In this document: positions 25,790 through 38,190 of the stretch, in pieces | Layout of the letters: the number at the start of each line of letters is the position of its first letter | Numbering within the stretch: the first letter of the stretch is position 1 | Source of the DNA: Lichenostomus cassidix | Taxonomy: Eukaryota > Chordata > Aves > Passeriformes > Meliphagidae | DNA length: 64,000 nt | Assembly: GCA_008360975.2 (NCBI GenBank) | Contig: CM039211.1 | Location: 24,918,558 to 24,982,557 of the forward strand | Reading direction: 5' to 3' | Program-made: the position numbers and the translations under genes | The notes under the pieces: generated by a model | What the model was told of the DNA's origin: nothing | Databases searched by the model: none | What the model saw: only the letters and a program-made list of their open reading frames with translations

Positions 25790-25990
25790 TTAATGGCTAT
25801 AATTGATTGTAACCTCATCTACATTCAAAAGATTAAGTAATGCAAATTGTATTTCAGTTCCTTAATAGGGCCTGTTTAATGAGACAATCAGATTTCAAGG
25901 CTTACTCTCTTTGGAGTCACACAAAAACAGTGGCTATGGCTGAGACCTACTGCTGTTAATATTAACTCTAAAGCTCATGGAAAATAACTG
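25790..25990. promoter_or_regulatory. Candidate non-coding regulatory element
   Basis: A stretch with dense homeodomain-like TAAT/ATTA words (TTAATGG, GATTAAG, TTTAATGAG) and an exact octamer ATGCAAAT at 25840-25847, the POU-family site. It is free of repeats and open frames. The texture resembles vertebrate conserved non-coding elements, but conservation cannot be judged from one sequence. Confidence 0.2.
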
Positions 25991-26035
25991 CCATCTGTGT
26001 TTGTAAATATTGCTGCCCTGTTCATTTATTATTAA

Positions 26036-26182
26036 TAATAAAAAAAACAAAAAAGAAAGGAAAACGAAAGAAAAAGAGAAAAAGAAAGAAGTAAAAAGAA
26101 AAGAACAGATTCCTCTCCCAAAGCTCCCTGCTCCCCTGTCTTTCCACTTCTACTTTCATTTTTCTCTCTGTATTTCCACACA
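26036..26182. repeat. Polypurine tract followed by polypyrimidine-rich tract
   Basis: About 70 bases that are almost all A/G (AAAGAAAGG, GAAAAAGAGAAAAAG) are followed by about 70 bases rich in C/T, ending CCACACAG. The strand asymmetry flips at about 26108. Such pairs can fold back or form triplex-like structures. They also account for the Lys-rich then Ser/Phe-rich open frame read across them. Confidence 0.7.
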
Positions 26183-29100
26183 GCTCCTGAGAACCAGAGC
26201 GAGAGTGATGCTATCTGTGCTGGGGGCATTTTCCAAGCCACCTTTTTTCCTATATATATTATTTTCTTTGTAGATATTTGTATTTCTACTCCTTGCTTAA
26301 CAGCAGAGACAAACTTATACAGGCTATGTAGTGCCTGTGATTAATTCACTAACCGCATAAATAATAATTTTCCATCATCTATATATACACAAAATTTTTC
26401 ACTGTCATTTGCACATATTGCTATTTATGTTTTTATAATTACAGCAGATATGTTATTTATCCCTGGTGTAAGTTTGTTAAAGAAAGCTGGATCCTGGTCC
26501 ATGTGGGTTGCAAGCCTCCTGCTTCCCCTTCTGTCAACAGTGCTCAGCTGGGGAGATTAGATTTAGAGGGTCCCATTATTCACTGCTTATGCACCCTGAT
26601 CACTGATTTAGTTGGTATGGGTACACAAGGAATGTGGAGCAGATTGAAAATCAGGAGTGAGCTTTGTCAGTTGTGACTTTAAGACATGCATAGAGCAAGT
26701 TCTTCTTATATTAGTGGTACTGCCTCATACTTGAAAATGTTTTATTTTCAAAACCTTTTTAAAATCAGGTGAAATAATAGAATTGTTTTTAGCACTATCT
26801 TCCAGCTGAACATTACATGAAGAATTCACCAAAAATAATCCTAGTATTTGCCTGTTGCATGCAGCTCTCTCTCGTGCCCTGATGTTACATGGACTGTAGA
26901 CCATATCATGATCTAAGAGTTTAATCTGTGAAGTGATTAAGCTTAAACATTGACATCTAAGAGTAAGAGCTAAATTAGTGCTTCCAAAAAATCTTCTTAC
27001 CTAACAGGTGGGATCTATGAAAACATATATTAGAAATTACTTAAGTGTATTTTCTTTAATATATGTATTGATTTGAAATATAAAAAGCTAAAAAATTATT
27101 CTGCAAGTGAGAGAACAAGCAAACTGTGTCTTCTGATCCTTCACCTATCTGGCTTAAACTTCATGGCACAAGAAGATATAACCTTCAATATTCTGTTGTT
27201 AGGCAGTTGTTGATACATGTGTTCTATATTGCAGATAATCCATGTTGCAGATTGCTAATATAGGATTTTATGTTCAGAACAGCAGACCTTATCTTCTTCC
27301 TCATCCCATTTACTACATTACCCAGGAAGATTTAACTGGTCAGTGATTGGAAGGTATTGATTTCCAAGTCTGCAGTAGGATCATCAATATATGTTCTTTC
27401 AGTATAAGAACCAGTATGCTCAGGTCATTAGCATTATCCATCCTTCTAAAAATAAAATTGCATTAAAAAACATAGTCAACATTGCCAATATTTTGCTTTT
27501 CCTATCTTTCTCATAATCATCAGAGACAGGACAACATGCTTTTTTTTGTGTAAAAATAAATTGTATGACTCTACTCCATTGTTTTCACTTTTAATAAAAC
27601 AAATATTCAGTAATTAAGGGTATGAAATAACTATTAATAAGTTCCTCCTAATTTAAATTAAGGATAAAGATTAGTATCTGCCCACCTAAGTTAGTTTTCA
27701 CTAGCTGACACTGAAAGCCTCTCTATTTTCTCAGTTTCTAAAATTTTTCTTCACATATATTTAGAGCCATCCTTCAAGGATATCAGATTCTTTCCTAGCC
27801 AGCCATAAGTATTATGACATGTAGAAATTATCTAAAAATGTAATAATGCAATAAGTCTGTGACTATATTTTGACTGTATTACTTTCACCAACCAGACTCT
27901 GTTGAAGCCTAATCAGAGTTCCCTCTGTTAAAGACAAAAAAAATGCCTCCATGTGTTTTCTGAGAAACCTTAATGTAGAAAGTAATCTTGTTTGGAGAAA
28001 AGGACTTGAGTCAGATAAGAGAAAAGTGGTTTTCAAAAAGCTAAAGCTAATGTGGCCTTTAGACAAAATAAAAGCAGTAAAAAAAATGTGTGCTGCCTTT
28101 GTCAGGGATTTTTCACTGGTTGTGCTGTGGTATGGAAGAACCATGAAGCAAAGTGATTCAACAGCCCTCAGTGTGGGAGGAGATGAAGACTCAAGAGACT
28201 TCTCACAGCCTCCAGTGGTATCCACCTGAAAAATCTCCTAATCCATCAAGCTGCTACAAAACTATCACCTAAGCAATGTCTTCGATCTGCCCAAGCTATC
28301 GTTAGCTGAGATCATAGGAGGAAATTTTTCTAAAGCATCTATGCACTGTGACTTCTGGCTCTTTGCAGAGCCTCATTTGCAGATACTATGTCTAAAGCAG
28401 ATCATAGCCTCTAAGACTGGGGGGAAATAGGATGGTACAGATAGGGTCCTGGAGAGCTAGTGCATATTCTAAGAAACGGAAAGTTTAATGTTGATAGCAC
28501 TAAGTGGAACAATAAGAAAAAACCCAAAAAATAATTGAAATATTTCTGCTGGTTTTGCAGGACTTAGTGAAAATTTAGTTTCAGCATTCAACTCTGCTCA
28601 GACCTGTGGATCTTTATACAGGGCTTTATGTGTGTATCATTCAGTATGGCTATGAAATGCTTATATTCAGGGGATTATTTGATATTTGCATACATGGTGG
28701 TCATGCCAATAGCACTGAAATACCACTGCCAGAATCAGTGTTTTGCTCTGAATGCTACCTAAATGCAAAACTGTTCTTGCTTTTCAGCCTCAAAGAATGT
28801 GTAAGGAAGTTACCTAGAAAGACTATACGCTGCAGGAGGAAGTGTCAAAGCTGAAAATACAGTCCTGATGAACTTAGTGAATCTTTATGCATTTATAATG
28901 TATATACAATTTTCATACTCATATATTGATATTAACTCCTACATTGCTGGTGCTTCCAAATGCCATTTGCCTTTCCATTAAATAGGTTGGAACTACAAGG
29001 GATAGAGAGAGCAATGGGGCAAATAACCCAAGGAGGAAAGGTAACAAATACCAAAATTTTCACTTGAGCATCTCTATTTTTTTATACTTTGCAAGGATTT

Positions 29101-31394
29101 TGGAGGATGCTGCAATTAGGGTAACACAGATCACAAGAGAGAAACATGAAACACCATGACTGGTACCTTGAAAGAAAGCAGAAACATGCATGACAAAGAA
29201 CATCATGAGCATGGATGATGCAGGAATAACTTGTCCATCTGTGAAGATAAATGAGTTGACAAATCTTCGCTACTAAACGGGACAGAAATAGAAAAAAAGA
29301 GGGAATATGAGGTACTGTAATTGTTTTTCCTTCCTTTTTTCAGCTCCAGAAACTGCTTAGACTCAGTATTTTACTAGTAAGACCTATTCCTCAGAAATGG
29401 GTTTTTGTTTAGAGCTTCTGATTTAAGAGGAACCAAAGCATTAATCTCTTTATTTTACTATACCTAAGATATTTATATCTAGTTATGGCATTATAATGGT
29501 TCTTATCAAGTTCTTCCAACAAAATGTGGACACATACAGCAGAGCCTTTTATTCTGGATGCTTTGAGAACTTCAGAAAAAAGAAAGACTTTGCACAGTAA
29601 TCATTACTTATATACAGACACTGTCTAGAGAAAAACCTCACGACACACCTTTGTAAAAGCCTACATAAATTATGCTCATCTTAAGCCACATGGGTACTTT
29701 AAATAATTAAATAAATATCCAGGAAATATAACATTCATTTTCTGCATCCATGTGGGAAACTTTATTTAAGTCATGTGCTGTATGCACTCTGCTCAGTTCA
29801 GAAACTTAGCTCCAGCTCTGATAGTCTCATTTTGTAGCAGCTCGCCTACTTGCAGGTTTTTAAATGACAGGCTTTTGAACAGGATCACACTATAAATACT
29901 GTAATCATATTGACAGCTGGGGTCAATCAGTTGGTAGACTGTGCAGTGCACATGAGAAGATGGTCTGTGATAACAACAATTTTCTGGAAACAAGCAGCAA
30001 GATAGGAAAAAGAACAGTAACAATTACAACGTGAATAACAAAAGTGTACAAGAGGTGAAAGATTTCCATGTGAGTGCTCACCATTGTACCATGCAGAACC
30101 CCTGACATCCCCTGACCCTGCCAGGCTATCTGAGCTGGAAGAGACTCCATTTCCCTGAACTCAGAAATGTCATGAGGTGGCATAGACTAAACTCTGGGTC
30201 TTGGCCATGCCACTCCTGGCCACTGCCAGAAGCAGGACATCCACAAATTCTTTGGTATTGCCTATTTCATTCCTTACTCTTTTCTGCACAAAGTTCTACA
30301 CAGCTGTGGTGAACACTTTCAGCTTCAGAGGAAACAGGGACTGATGAGCATCAGTTTATTGCTATTTATGATTTATGATAAAATTGGAGAAGAAATAGGG
30401 CAGAAAACTGTACTTGCATTTGTCTGTGTAAAGTCTGCCTGAGACCCAGAATTGGAACATTATTCTTATATGTTAAATGTCTTGTGGCAAAGACCACAGC
30501 AGAATTTTAAAGGCCATTTATGAGCCACAGCACATAATGAAATCCTGTTCTGCAGGGTGCTCAGTGTCCCTAGCTTTTTTCTATACATCCAGGATTTATG
30601 GAGAGCACACATATTTCAGATACTATGAAGAGAAGTGATGGGTTTTGTAATGGCAACTTATGATGGAGCAATGTTTTCATCACCCTTGTTATAAACTTGA
30701 TGCCTTCAGTAAAATAAGAGAGAATCAATACAAATAAAAATGTTAATACTCATTGAAGCTGGTATTCACAGGATTATCCATCTATTAAAACAGCTCAAGG
30801 CAGTAAAGAAAACTATGCCATACACAAAACAACTAGACAAATACAATTACTTTTTTGGAAATATTCCATAAGGCAAATAGAGGAATCCTTCATGCTTAGA
30901 TTATTGCTTTTACCAGGTATAAAACATTTAAAACCACAACAAAGGCACAAAAATAAAGAGGATTTACTCTACATTTCCTAGCATTTTTGTCCTTCTGCAG
31001 TGTATGTTTCACCATTTATTTCTCTATAATTTTACCACTTGACTTTATTGTGTGTCTGCACAAGATGAGCACAGGTACTAGGACAGAATGATTACATTAG
31101 GTGAAAAGTGCACAACTGTGCAGGGCAGAATGTAGTGGATGCATTTCTGAACAATACTTGACTAAATACTGCTGGCTGTAGCACTTGAATTAATTTTATG
31201 TTTAAACAATTTATTCTATCATTCCAGCACTCTGGACTACAGAGCATGAGAAGGTCTGACTTGTATCATTTGACATTGCGCAGATTTCTTCCCTGCTCAC
31301 GTAGTGAATGAATCTCAGAAGGAAACCTGAAGGTAGAGGAGGTAGAAGAAACCCTTAAGAGAAACATTTACCTTCTTTCATTCATTGCATACTA

Positions 31395-34112
31395 TATGGG
31401 CAATAGAGAGGGGGAAATGGAAGCCACCATGCTGCTGGAGAACTGTGACCTAGTTGGTGTTACCAAATCTTAGTGGCAAGAATAGCTTAACTAGGATGTG
31501 GCTATTGATGGCTACAGGCTACTCCAAAGGGACGGCAGAGGAAGGACAAGTTATTGTCTACATCAAGAGCTGGAGAGATTGTGAAAAGCTGTCTCTGAAG
31601 GACAGCCCAGAGCAGATTGAAAGCTTGTGGGTAAGAATTTGAGACAAGATCAACAGAGGGAGCCTTGTGGCTGATGTCCCTACAGGTCCCTGATCAAAGG
31701 GAGCCTATCGATGAGGCCTTCTTGCTCCAGCTACAAAACACCCCCACATCTGTTGGAAAAGTAGCATGGCAATCCAGGAGACTCCTGGAATGCACTGAGG
31801 ATAACTTCTTAAGCCAGGTAATACCCGTACCTGAGGGGATGACATTCTGGACCCGATGGACAAATATACAAGTGACGTAATTGGTGACAGGAAGATTGGA
31901 GGCAGCCTGGGCTGCAATAATCTCATGCTGGTGGAATTTTCAGTCCTGAGTAATGCAGGTGGGAGGAAGAGTAAAGTCAGGACCCTGGCTTTTGGGAAAG
32001 CAAACTTTCAGCTCTCCAAGGAGTAAGTCAATAACATCCCCTGGGAAATTACCCTCAGGGACAAGGGAGCAGAACAGAGCTGGGATATTTGTAAGTATGC
32101 TTTCTACAGAGCATAGAAGACTGTGATCCCCAGATGCAAGAAACTGGTCCAGGAGGGGAAGAAACAGGCATAGCTGAGTGGATGACTGCTCATTAAATTA
32201 AAGGTCAAGAAGGAAATAGGCAATAGAAGAAGGGACAGATATTTGCCAAAAGGTATAGGCAGGCTGCCCAATTGTGTAGCAATGAGGTCAGCAAGGCCAA
32301 GGCACAGCTGGATCTGAACATGGCAAGGATGCAAGGAATAACAAGAGAGAGTATATCAGGTGTGTCAGCCAGAAAAGTAAGGCAAAGAAATTGTGCGAAC
32401 CTAAAAAGCAAAGCTGGTAACTGCAGACAAGGAGAAGGCTGAGGTACTCAAAATTTTTAACCTCAGTCTTCCCTGTCAATCTGTCTTCCCAGAACTCTCA
32501 AATGAATGAGAGGCAAGGCAGTGGTGTTGCAAAATCTCCCCACTGTAAGGAAAGACAAGATTCGACACTACCTGAGGAACTGAACATACCCAATTCTATG
32601 AGAACTGATGAGATGCATCCCTGAGGGAATTGGCTGATGTAGTTGTCAGTCTCCTCTGCATGATATTTGAAAAGTTTTACCAGTCATGTGAAGTCCCCAA
32701 TGACTAGAAAAATGGAAACATTGGACCCATATTTAAAAATGTTAGAAAAGAGGACTCTGGGAACTATCCACCTGTCAGCTTTCCCTCTCTGCCTGAGCAG
32801 ATCTTGGAACAGATCCTCCTAGAAGCTCTGCTAAAGCGTAGGGAGGACAGGGAGATGATTTGAGACAGCCAGCATGGCTTCACCGAAAGAAAATCCTGTC
32901 TGGTCAACCTTGTGGCTTTCCATGATGGAGTGACTCCATCAGTGGACAAGGAAAGTGTTACAGATGTCATATAGCTGTACTTATATAAAGCTTTTGACAT
33001 GGTCCCCACAACATCCTTATCTCTAAATTGGAGAGAGAAGGATTGATGGGTGGACTGCTCTGAACATAAGGAATTATTTTGATGGTTGTATTCATAGGGT
33101 GGTCAATGTCCACATGATATTTAGTGATGAGTGGTGTCCTTCAGGGGCTCATACTGGGGCCAGTGCTGTTTAATGTCTTCACCAATGACATAGAAAAAAG
33201 GATTAAGTGCATCCTTGGTAAATTTGCAGACAACATCAAGGTCTGGAGTGCAGTTGAGACGCAGGAAGGATGGGATGCCATTCAGAGGGACCTGGATATG
33301 CTGGAGAAGTGGGCCCATGGAAATCTCATGTGGTTCAGTATGACCAAATACAAAGTGCTGTACCTTGGTAGGGGCAACCCCTCTATCAACACAGGCTGGG
33401 AATGAACAGACTGAGAGCAGCCCTGAGAGCAGCCCTGTGAGAAGGATGTGGGCTGCTGGTGGGTGAGCTGCTGGACATGACCCAGCCATGTGCACTCACA
33501 GCCCAGAAAGCCAAACATGTCCTGGGCTGCATGGGCAGCAGGGGAGGGAGGGGATTCTGTCCCTCTGCTCTGCTGAAGTGAGATCCCACCTGGAACTCTG
33601 CATCCAGCTCTGGGGTCCCAGCCCAGGACAGATATGGATGTGTTGGAGTGAGTGCAGGGGAGAGCCACAAAAATGATCAGAGGGATCAAACACCTTTCCT
33701 GTGAGGAAAGGCCACAAGAATTGGGGCTGTGCCGCCTGGAGAAGAGATGGCTCTGGTTAGACCTTGTTGTGACTTTACAGTACATAAAAGGGGCTTATAA
33801 GAAAGCTGGGAACAGACTTTTTAGAGGGTGCTGTTGAGATACGACAAGGAGTAATGTTTTTAAATCAAAAGAGGGTGGGTTTATATTAGAAATAAGGAAG
33901 AAGCTTTTTAAGACAAGGATGGTGAGGCACAGGAATAGGTTTTCCAGACAGGTCATGAATGCCCATTCCTAGAAACATTCATGGCCAGGTTGGACAGGGC
34001 TTTGAGTAACCTGACGTGGTTGAAGATGTCCCCCTTGTCCCTCAGTAGGGTTGTTAGACTAGCTGATACTTAAAGGTCTCTTCAAGCACAAATCCTTCTA
34101 CAATTCTGTGAT
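31395..34112 (+). pseudogene. CR1 LINE, 5'-truncated, with dead endonuclease/reverse-transcriptase ORF2
   Basis: The longest mobile element here. Homology begins in the endonuclease domain (METMLLEN-like words near 31418, then VAIDGYR-like text near 31500). The endonuclease end is at 31898-31939, GGSLGCNNLMLVEF, where CR1 normally has a Ser-Asp-His catalytic triplet after GC. The reverse transcriptase follows: HGFTERKSCLVNLVAF near 32876, the motif-A region LYKAFDMVP ending about 33007, SGVLQGLILGPVLFN from 33130 and FADN at 33223-33234. The C-terminal region (ATKMIRGIKHLSCEERPQEL) lies near 33664-33720. The 3' UTR ends CAATTCTGTGATT at about 34112. Many stops and frameshifts break the frame, for example TAG at 32972-32974. 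The motif-A aspartate is replaced by Tyr (TAC 32978-32980) and the last Asp of FADD by Asn, so it is inactive. The 5' third (ORF1 and the endonuclease start) is absent, the usual truncation. Confidence 0.93.
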
Positions 34113-37100
34113 TAATGCATGACCCATGTGCTTTTCTGTCTAGGTGCAAAGGCATCCAAAAACATGTTCATATGTTTAACTAACATTCTGATCCACAGCT
34201 TCTCATCTCCAGGCCATTTCTCTTGCTTTGTCTTTCTTGACTAACTCCTTTAATACTTTCAGGAGAAGATAGTTTATTTATTGAGGATCTCAATTACAAA
34301 CCACATTACTGCATCTAGCATCACATCACTAGCAATTCCATTGAGGGTGAAATTTGTTGGAACACTCTTTTCAGAAGATGGGTACTAAGTGAAATCTTGC
34401 ACCACTTTAATGCTACAGATGGGCCACTTTACTCTTTTGAGCTGTATGACCCACTTCTAAATTAAAGCAAAAGGAACAAAAACATCCAAGAAGTTGCTCT
34501 TATTACTTTAGCTTAGGGTGTGGAGCTTTCAGCACAGCACATCATTTCCTTTTAACTCCTTCCAAAACTTTTTTGTCAATTATTTAATGAGGGTGAGTAA
34601 TACACACTAACCCTTCACAATGTCCCATTTAATTTTCTATTAGCCTTATCCCAGAATTATGTTTGCTACAGCTGTTAAAGCATGTAAAGCTGCTGAAACA
34701 AGCAATAGTGTGTGATGAATTTCGAAATTTCCAAACTAGTTTTCATTATGGGGTATAAAACTAAACTGTTTATATGCTTTGGAAAAGGATGTGAAGACAA
34801 AGGGAATAAACCAGAAAGCACAAGACATGCTCATGCAGAAAGATGTTTCATTAACTCACATAAGTTATTATCTGTTGACAAGCTACAAATCAAGGAGGAA
34901 ATCTTATCTGGTTGGCTCCCTTAGTATTTGTACCATGAAGTTGTCATCAAGGTGTTTTGGGAATCTCCTGAACCTGCTTTTTTGCCAGCTGTATGGTGTT
35001 ATCAGTTAACAATTGGTCAGTTGAAGACCTTCACAAGGATAAGGGAAGTTGGTTTGAAAGTGTCCATTAGTTCCTCCACGAATAATTCATTGGTGTCATT
35101 TTCCTGGCTAGGAAAATGTTTAGCCTGGAGAGCCTGGAAAGTCTACAGAAGACTTTCATGATGACATCTGCATTATTTCTTTGTCCCAGGGGGTCTCAAC
35201 CATGTCATTGCCAACTGTAAGTTCCATACATTCCAGCCTTATGTTAAATACAGGGCCACCAGCCACACCTCTCCTGCCCTGCCTGTTCCTCCTGAAGAGA
35301 GAGCCTGTGGCCATCTAACGTGGCACTTCAGTCACAGGACTCATCCCACCAGGTTTCACTTCTGCCATTATACATGCTATGTAGTTTACTGCTTTATGCC
35401 TAACATGTTCAAAGGTGAAGCCATAGTCCAATAATTTTAGAGGAGGGAAAGCTTCCTTCCAGAAATGTAATGCCACTTTCAAGCCCTACAGAGACCAATG
35501 GAAAAAAATTATCTTCACCCAGTAGACCCTGCTACAGATGTCAAGGTGCTGTGCCACATTCCCTATCTCCTCTTGTGTCCCAGGGCTGACATCACAGAAA
35601 TGCAAACTCAGTGCAGCAGCATTTTATTGCTGTGCAGTCAGCCTAAGTTCAATTAAAAGCTTTGGCAGGAGCTATACCATATCATGTACTGTGAACAACA
35701 CTAGTGGAAATGTAAAATTAAAAAGTCAATGCAAACTGACTTTTTTTTCTAGCATTTTTCTGGGGAGACTACCCTGAATGCTCATATTAAAATATGGTCA
35801 TCAGCAGTAAGCTGTAGTTTCAGAATTATCTCTACTTCTGCGACTGAGTAGAACTACTTTCTTTTAGATTATCGAGTGGATGAGATATTTTTTACCTACT
35901 ATGAACATGTGGCAAAGGGTCTGCTGACCCAAAACATGTATAATTCTTTTCTCTAAAGAGAATTGCATGATGGTGTCTAAAACTGCAATGGAAGCTCTCT
36001 CTGTTCAAAACCTAGTGCAATGGGAAAAATTACCTTGGATGAGACATTTATGTGATACAAACATATAGCCAGGCTAGGAATTTCATGAGAAGCAATGAAC
36101 TGTTTTTTGACAAAATCTCGAGTTGGTTCAGAAATCAGCTGAAGTAGGTCAGGCAAGCTGAAGAAGTCAAGTATAGAATAATCTGAGATGGAGCATTTGT
36201 TAAATTTTATTCTATTATCTGACTTTTGAGATGATCAAGATGTAATTGACAATGCCATACCTGAATATGAGTATCACACAATCTAGATCTCTCACAGTGA
36301 CTGCAAGTTTAATATTAGTATCAAAAAATCAGCTAAATCCTTTATTTAAAAGCACAATCACAAATAACTCAACTTTAAGTATACAGGCAACACATAATTG
36401 CCAAGCCACACCACTTGCTGCTGCTAGATATAGACATGGAATTTTGGGCTTGGCTTTGTAGAAATTATTTGAATTGCATGGATGAATAATGGAAAGTTTT
36501 TCTACCAATAGAATGGTTCTTTTTTTCCCCCTCTTGATCACTACTTACATGTGTTTATTTATTATTCAATAAATGTATTCTTAATGCGTGAGAGTAACTG
36601 AATCCCACATACTTGATAGAAACAGCATGGTGCATTCTGAATAAATGCTTCATTTGTGCTATAACTCTAACAACGGGAGTCACTAAGAACACTTTAAGCT
36701 GGTATCATATGTATAAATGTATGTTTTTACTTTTAAGCACAGGCCTTCCTTAGAGGCACTCAGGATGAGTGGGTCTGACTGGTGCAATGACACTGGAAAT
36801 TACAGCACTCTTTGCACTTGCAGGTTTGAATTAGAGCTGAGTAAAAATTGATACATTCATTTCCATTGGAAATTTTAACATTGAACTGTCAAGAAAATCT
36901 AGGAAGTGTTTGGTTAGCAGACTACTATGAATGAGTCTCAGCATCTTCCAGTTAGCTATATGTACTGAACCAAAGGTGTAAGCAATATAGAGAAAGCTCA
37001 TAGAGAGTTCAAGCTGCCATATATCCTTATTCGACCACCAGAATTAAGAACTGTACCTGGGGCAGGACAGATGGTAGGCTATGTGATCTTAGTTCTCACA

Positions 37101-37552
37101 AGGAATGAGAGATGCAGTAATAATAAGCCCATTGAACTACAATACCTGTATCAAATCAGGATATTTACAATACTTACGCTTCAATCTAAAGCACCCCTCT
37201 ATTAATTTTATTAATTTTAATTATTTTATTTAATGTGATCCAAAATTTTTTTTTTTAATTTTCAGAAGCATAATTTTGAATAAGGCAAAAAATCTGATTT
37301 TCTTTCTCAAAAAGAAAAATTATAAATTACAAACATCTGCTTGGCAGGCAATAGATCTGTGTTTGTCTGTGATCTGGGAAATTTCTGGGGTCCATTTTAT
37401 TCACAACAGAGACAAGGGGAGATAATCTGCTGGCCTTTTTTGTTACAGGCTATAAAGAACTGGTTGGGTATGTGATGGTCAAGGGCAGTGTAGTATGGCA
37501 AAGGCAGTCACCATGGAATTGCGGAGCTAAGACTTTGAGAAAAGCCTAACAA
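34113..37552. other. Non-coding sequence, partly GC-richer
   Basis: No gene recognised. The patch 35190-35380 is richer in C and G (CACACCTCTCCTGCCCTGCC) and may be an old, unrecognised repeat. Three overlapping open frames at 34712-35161 (+) have no family resemblance. A T/A-rich low-complexity run lies at 37198-37260. Confidence 0.55.
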
Positions 37553-37951
37553 ACAGAATCATGGAGTACTTAGCTGGGAAAACCCCTTTATGATCTTTGA
37601 GTTCAACTGCAAGTCTAACACTGCCAGCACTGCTGGGTCCTACATTGTTGTGTTTCCAAGCACCACATCCACGTGTCTTTTAAATACCTTCAAGTGGCTC
37701 AAACTCTTCCCTGGACAACCTGTTCCAATGCTTGACCACCCTTTCAGTGAGTAATTTTTTCCTAATATCCAATCTAAACCTCCCCTAGTGCAACCTGAAA
37801 CTGCCTCCCTCCTGGCTATCCCATCCTTTCAGGCAGTTGTTGAGTGTGATAAGATCCCCTCTAAGCCTCCTTCTCCCCAGGCTAAACAATCCCAGCTCTT
37901 TCAGCCGCTCCTCACAGGGCTTGGGCTCTGAACCCTTCACCATCTTCATGG
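37553..37951 (-). mobile_element. CR1 LINE, 3' end plus RT tail
   Basis: The plus strand opens with ACAGAATCATGGAG, the antisense of the CR1 octamer tail. It continues with antisense 3' UTR and coding words (CACGTGTCTTTTAAATACCT, CCTGTTCCAATGCTTGACC, CCTAATATCCAATCTAAACC). Read on the minus strand, the left part of the reverse-transcriptase tail is still in frame: [20 protein letters not shown]. Homology stops abruptly at CATCTTCATGG (37951), and an oppositely oriented CR1 piece begins a few bases further on. Confidence 0.92.
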
Positions 37952-37959
37952 AATTACAG

Positions 37960-38190
37960 CTTTGGACATCAGCAGATTTCAGATTGTTCTGGGACTCTTT
38001 TGTCAAGATCCCACAGGAAATTGTGCTGGAGAGTAATGGTAAACAGGAGAGCTGTTAAACCTCAAGGACAACCTGAAGAGCAATCTTCCCCTTCAGACAG
38101 AGAGGAAGCACAGAGAATCAGGGAGCTACTGCCTGAGCTCAGAGGTGAATAAGAAGCTTTCAGTGGAAATGAAGGAGAAATGGAGGTGAA
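37960..38190 (+). mobile_element. CR1 endonuclease-end fragment in inverted orientation
   Basis: Plus-strand translation reads [19 protein letters not shown] at 37972-38028. It aligns without gaps to the same part of the large CR1 at 31978-32075 (ANFQLS..., ...IPWEITL) and also shares the following G...Q.S. After a TAA at 38056-38058 another frame continues with LKDNLKSN and NKKLSVEMKEKW, like the region after the CR1 endonuclease. Homology is lost beyond about 38190. The fragment is dead and lies head to head with the minus-strand CR1 immediately to its left. Confidence 0.6.

Larger units (their letters stand above)
24631..31394. other. Non-coding AT-rich sequence
   Basis: No supported gene. 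It holds a candidate conserved regulatory patch (25790-25990), a purine tract followed by a pyrimidine tract (26036-26182) and two overlapping antisense open frames at 27863-28229 (120 codons minus, 92 codons plus). The peptides of the last two have no recognisable domain, and mutual overlap suggests at most one could be real. Confidence 0.6.

Noticed and set aside
27863..28229. Overlapping open frames of 120 (-) and 92 (+) codons
   Set aside because: Neither translation resembles a known family. Overlap on both strands suggests locally low stop density and not a gene.
33282..33785. 167-codon minus-strand open frame, the longest N-free one
   Set aside because: It is antisense to the CR1 reverse transcriptase at 31395-34112; Pro/Ser/His-rich shadow with no domain.
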